64,000 nt of DNA from Nephromyces sp. MM_2019 (lineage: Eukaryota; Apicomplexa; Aconoidasida; Nephromycida): assembly GCA_015657535.1 (NCBI GenBank), contig JADHZB010001207.1, positions 1-64,000 on the forward strand, read 5' to 3'. Positions 62,001 through 64,000 of the stretch are shown piece after piece; within the stretch, counting starts at the first letter, position 1; each line of letters opens with the position of its first letter. The position numbers and the translations under genes were made by a program. The notes beneath the pieces are model-generated. The model worked only from the letters and a program-made list of their open reading frames with translations. It was not told where the DNA came from and searched no databases.

Positions 62001-64000
62001 CGCTGTGGAAGAGGTTATCTGCATACAAGGCTGCTTGTTCCCTTGTTAGTGGGAGGGTGATAGAGTGTGAAGAAGGGGAATCGGTGATGCGTTTTGCTTC
62101 GTCACCTGCAACATCTTCAGGATCTTCAGTTTTGTCGTCTTCAGCCTCTTCATCTTTATCCTTGGGATCTTCTACAGTTTCATCATCTTCATCTTCAAAA
62201 TCTCTTCCGCTGTTTTCAACTTCATCCACTTCTTTTCCTGCTTCCTCCACATCCTTTGCATCAACTTTTCAATGCCTCCATGTAGATATACCCCCCTCCC
62301 AAAGCTTCATCAAACGCTCAACTAGCCCTACTGCTGCAGAACACTGCTCTCCAGTTTCACAACCAGGCGATCACCTACCCACACACACAGATGCTATGGA
62401 TAGCGTCTCTGATCCCGCCCATATGCAAACTTTGGGGACTCTCTCGACCCCCCCACACACTATGAATTTTATTCTCTCGGATCCCCCCAGTTTGAAGCCT
62501 CACTCGCTGTCCTCACAAAAAAATGATGGTGTACCTACACTCAAATTCGTGACGGACGATTTCCAAGAGAATGAAGATGAAGAGATATCATCAGATTTAT
62601 CCCGCTCTCACAAAAGTGAGGCTTCCTCAAAGGGTGTGAAGACAGCGCTTTCGATGGGCAAGCAGAAGCTTGTGTGTGCTAGCAGCCTTCCCCATAATGC
62701 AATAGAATCTGTTGTAGAGGAAGCAGGAGGTAGTACCAGTTCAAAGAAGCCAGAGATCAATGCAAAAACACAGAATTCCGTAGGAAAAATTAGGGGGGAA
62801 AAAGCCAGCCTAGAGACGCTGGGAGTTGATATACACGCAGGTGTGTGTGTTACGCCCAGTTATACAATGGAATCGGCATTGAGGACGAGTGAAAATGATG
62901 GACCTACTAGTAGTGATGTTGTGGTTGCTGCTAGTCATGGGGGGTTAGTAGCTGACACGGAGGTATCTGATGAAGGTAACACTAGTGTGTGTGCTAGGTT
63001 GATTGGCAGCAGCTCCGTCACAGATTCTTTCCTTGATTATGCTAGCGATTCTCCTGCAGATTCGCGACTCTCTGGCGTTAGCGTGAATCGCACACACACA
63101 GTGGGAAGTGGGAAAGTTGGTGAGTTGGATGCACACATACCAGGAACTACCAAAGCTGATAGCTCTGATCTGCACACACAGAGAAACAACACAAATAATA
63201 ATTTGACTTCACACTCACCAGGAACTAGCAAAGTTACTGCCTTGGATTCGCACATATACAGAAACAACAGAACTATTGCACGCACTAAGAAGGCTGAAAG
63301 CAGTGATGCTAAGGAGTATGAAGAGGAGGGAAACGAAGGCTATATTTCAGGTTATTCGAAGCGAATACTCTCTGCGACTTGGGACACTAACTGTAAGCCT
63401 AGTACAGGTATTTCAGCAGCTTCAAGCTGTCTTCAAGATGTGTTACAGGCTGAAGATGGCGGAAAGTTTGGTGGTAAAGTGGGGAGCACCGAGGATGCCT
63501 CCGCTATAGCATTGAAGGAGAGCAAAGTGTGTATGTTTACGCACTCCAAAGTGGCGAAAAAAACATCTTTTTTGTGTGCAGAAGGTAGTTTAGAAGACGT
63601 AGCTTCTTCTTTGGAAGTTGATGTAGGAGAAGCTAAGCGATCAGCTCTTCTTGGTTCGGTTATATGTTCGTCTTCATCTTCATTGTCGTTGTCTTCTAGC
63701 AGCTCTTCGCCTTTATCATCTTTATCTACTTGTTGTTTTTCATTTTCGCCTTCTCTCTCTTCTCATTCACCTTCTTCGCTCCCTCCTTCCTCTTCCCCTT
63801 CTTCCTCAACTGCTCCCTCTTCTTTTAACTATCCAAGCTTAAAGGGTGGTAAAACCGCTGAATATAAATTCAAACCGCTCAGCCTGGATATCAAGGACTT
63901 CATCCTGGCCTTAGTATCATTGGAAAAAGTTGGAGGCCTTGACTTTGAAGCTGTGTGTTTGCTCCTGCGAAAGTTTGTGCTTTTAAACCTCCCTTCCTTG
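59053..64000 (+). CDS. Giant Ser-rich protein, partial (runs off right edge)
   Basis: Exon 1 (59053-59796, 248 codons) starts MPGKLRLVARLALRHALDSL and ends at GTAAGA; exon 2 opens after ggcag at 59876 and has no stop up to base 64000 (1375 codons), giving at least 1623 residues. Phases match (0/0). Basic Leu-rich helical segments (FLKAVLLALL; AQRKIAILASKIANRL; PPVLALLLLYEAKNLYVNRW; YSAPILLKCIPKLVRLPNLL) alternate with poly-Ser runs and acidic Ser/Thr-rich disordered sequence. The last visible part, LDIKDFILALVSLEKVGG + LDFEAVCLLLRKFVLL, looks like alpha-helical repeats as in RAP/FASTK-type organelle RNA-binding proteins; that family is a guess. The basic N-terminus could be a presequence. A GTGAGT at 59128 might mark an extra intron up to about 59310, also in phase. 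Confidence 0.8.

Noticed and set aside
60928..62250. Minus-strand acidic frames (for example 61213-61590 and 61954-62250)
   Set aside because: They are the antisense of poly-Ser coding DNA. The plus frame is open for over 4 kb and joins a spliced exon.

Overview
The window is nuclear DNA of a compact, intron-rich eukaryote, most likely an alveolate protist, with a coccidian-type apicomplexan as my best guess. The reasons are short GT-AG spliced exons, tRNA genes without an encoded CCA end, poly-Ser and poly-Glu rich proteins, a cytosolic ribosomal protein (eL22), a probable mitochondrial ribosomal protein (uS14m), and no bacterial gene organisation. The lineage is inference; nothing here is diagnostic.

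Layout. At 1-535 (minus) lies the N-terminus of a Pro/Gln-rich protein that runs off the left edge. At 1356-1743 (plus) is a tentative gene start. From 5706 to 13917 (plus) I can chain 15 small exons with consistent phases into a 367-residue multi-pass membrane protein; its introns are full of TG microsatellites and one holds an assembly gap. From 14 to 20 kb there is a CA minisatellite and several weak exon candidates. From about 18.5 to 51.5 kb the texture changes: TG/CA repeats almost vanish. This middle domain carries a 5S-rRNA-like fragment, tRNA-Thr(UGU), tRNA-Glu(CUC), several strong hairpins, a two-exon gene (27819-28650), probable uS14m (38278-39266) and a seven-exon acidic coiled-coil gene on the minus strand (41427-49029). 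One intron of that gene contains a broken biotin carboxylase relic. From 51.5 kb the TG/CA-rich texture returns, with RPL22 in three exons (52481-54809, minus) and a Ser-rich gene of at least 1623 residues (59053 to beyond 64000, plus).

Both edge genes have no stop codon inside the window, and the long right-hand reading frame is easily missed for that reason. The genes do not form a pathway; they look like an ordinary stretch of mixed housekeeping and lineage-specific genes. The most interesting points are the biotin carboxylase relic, a recurring 12-bp palindrome GTGTAC(A/G)TACAC confined to the two flanking domains, TG repeats that follow the direction of transcription, and the sharp domain boundaries, which could be biological or an assembly chimera.
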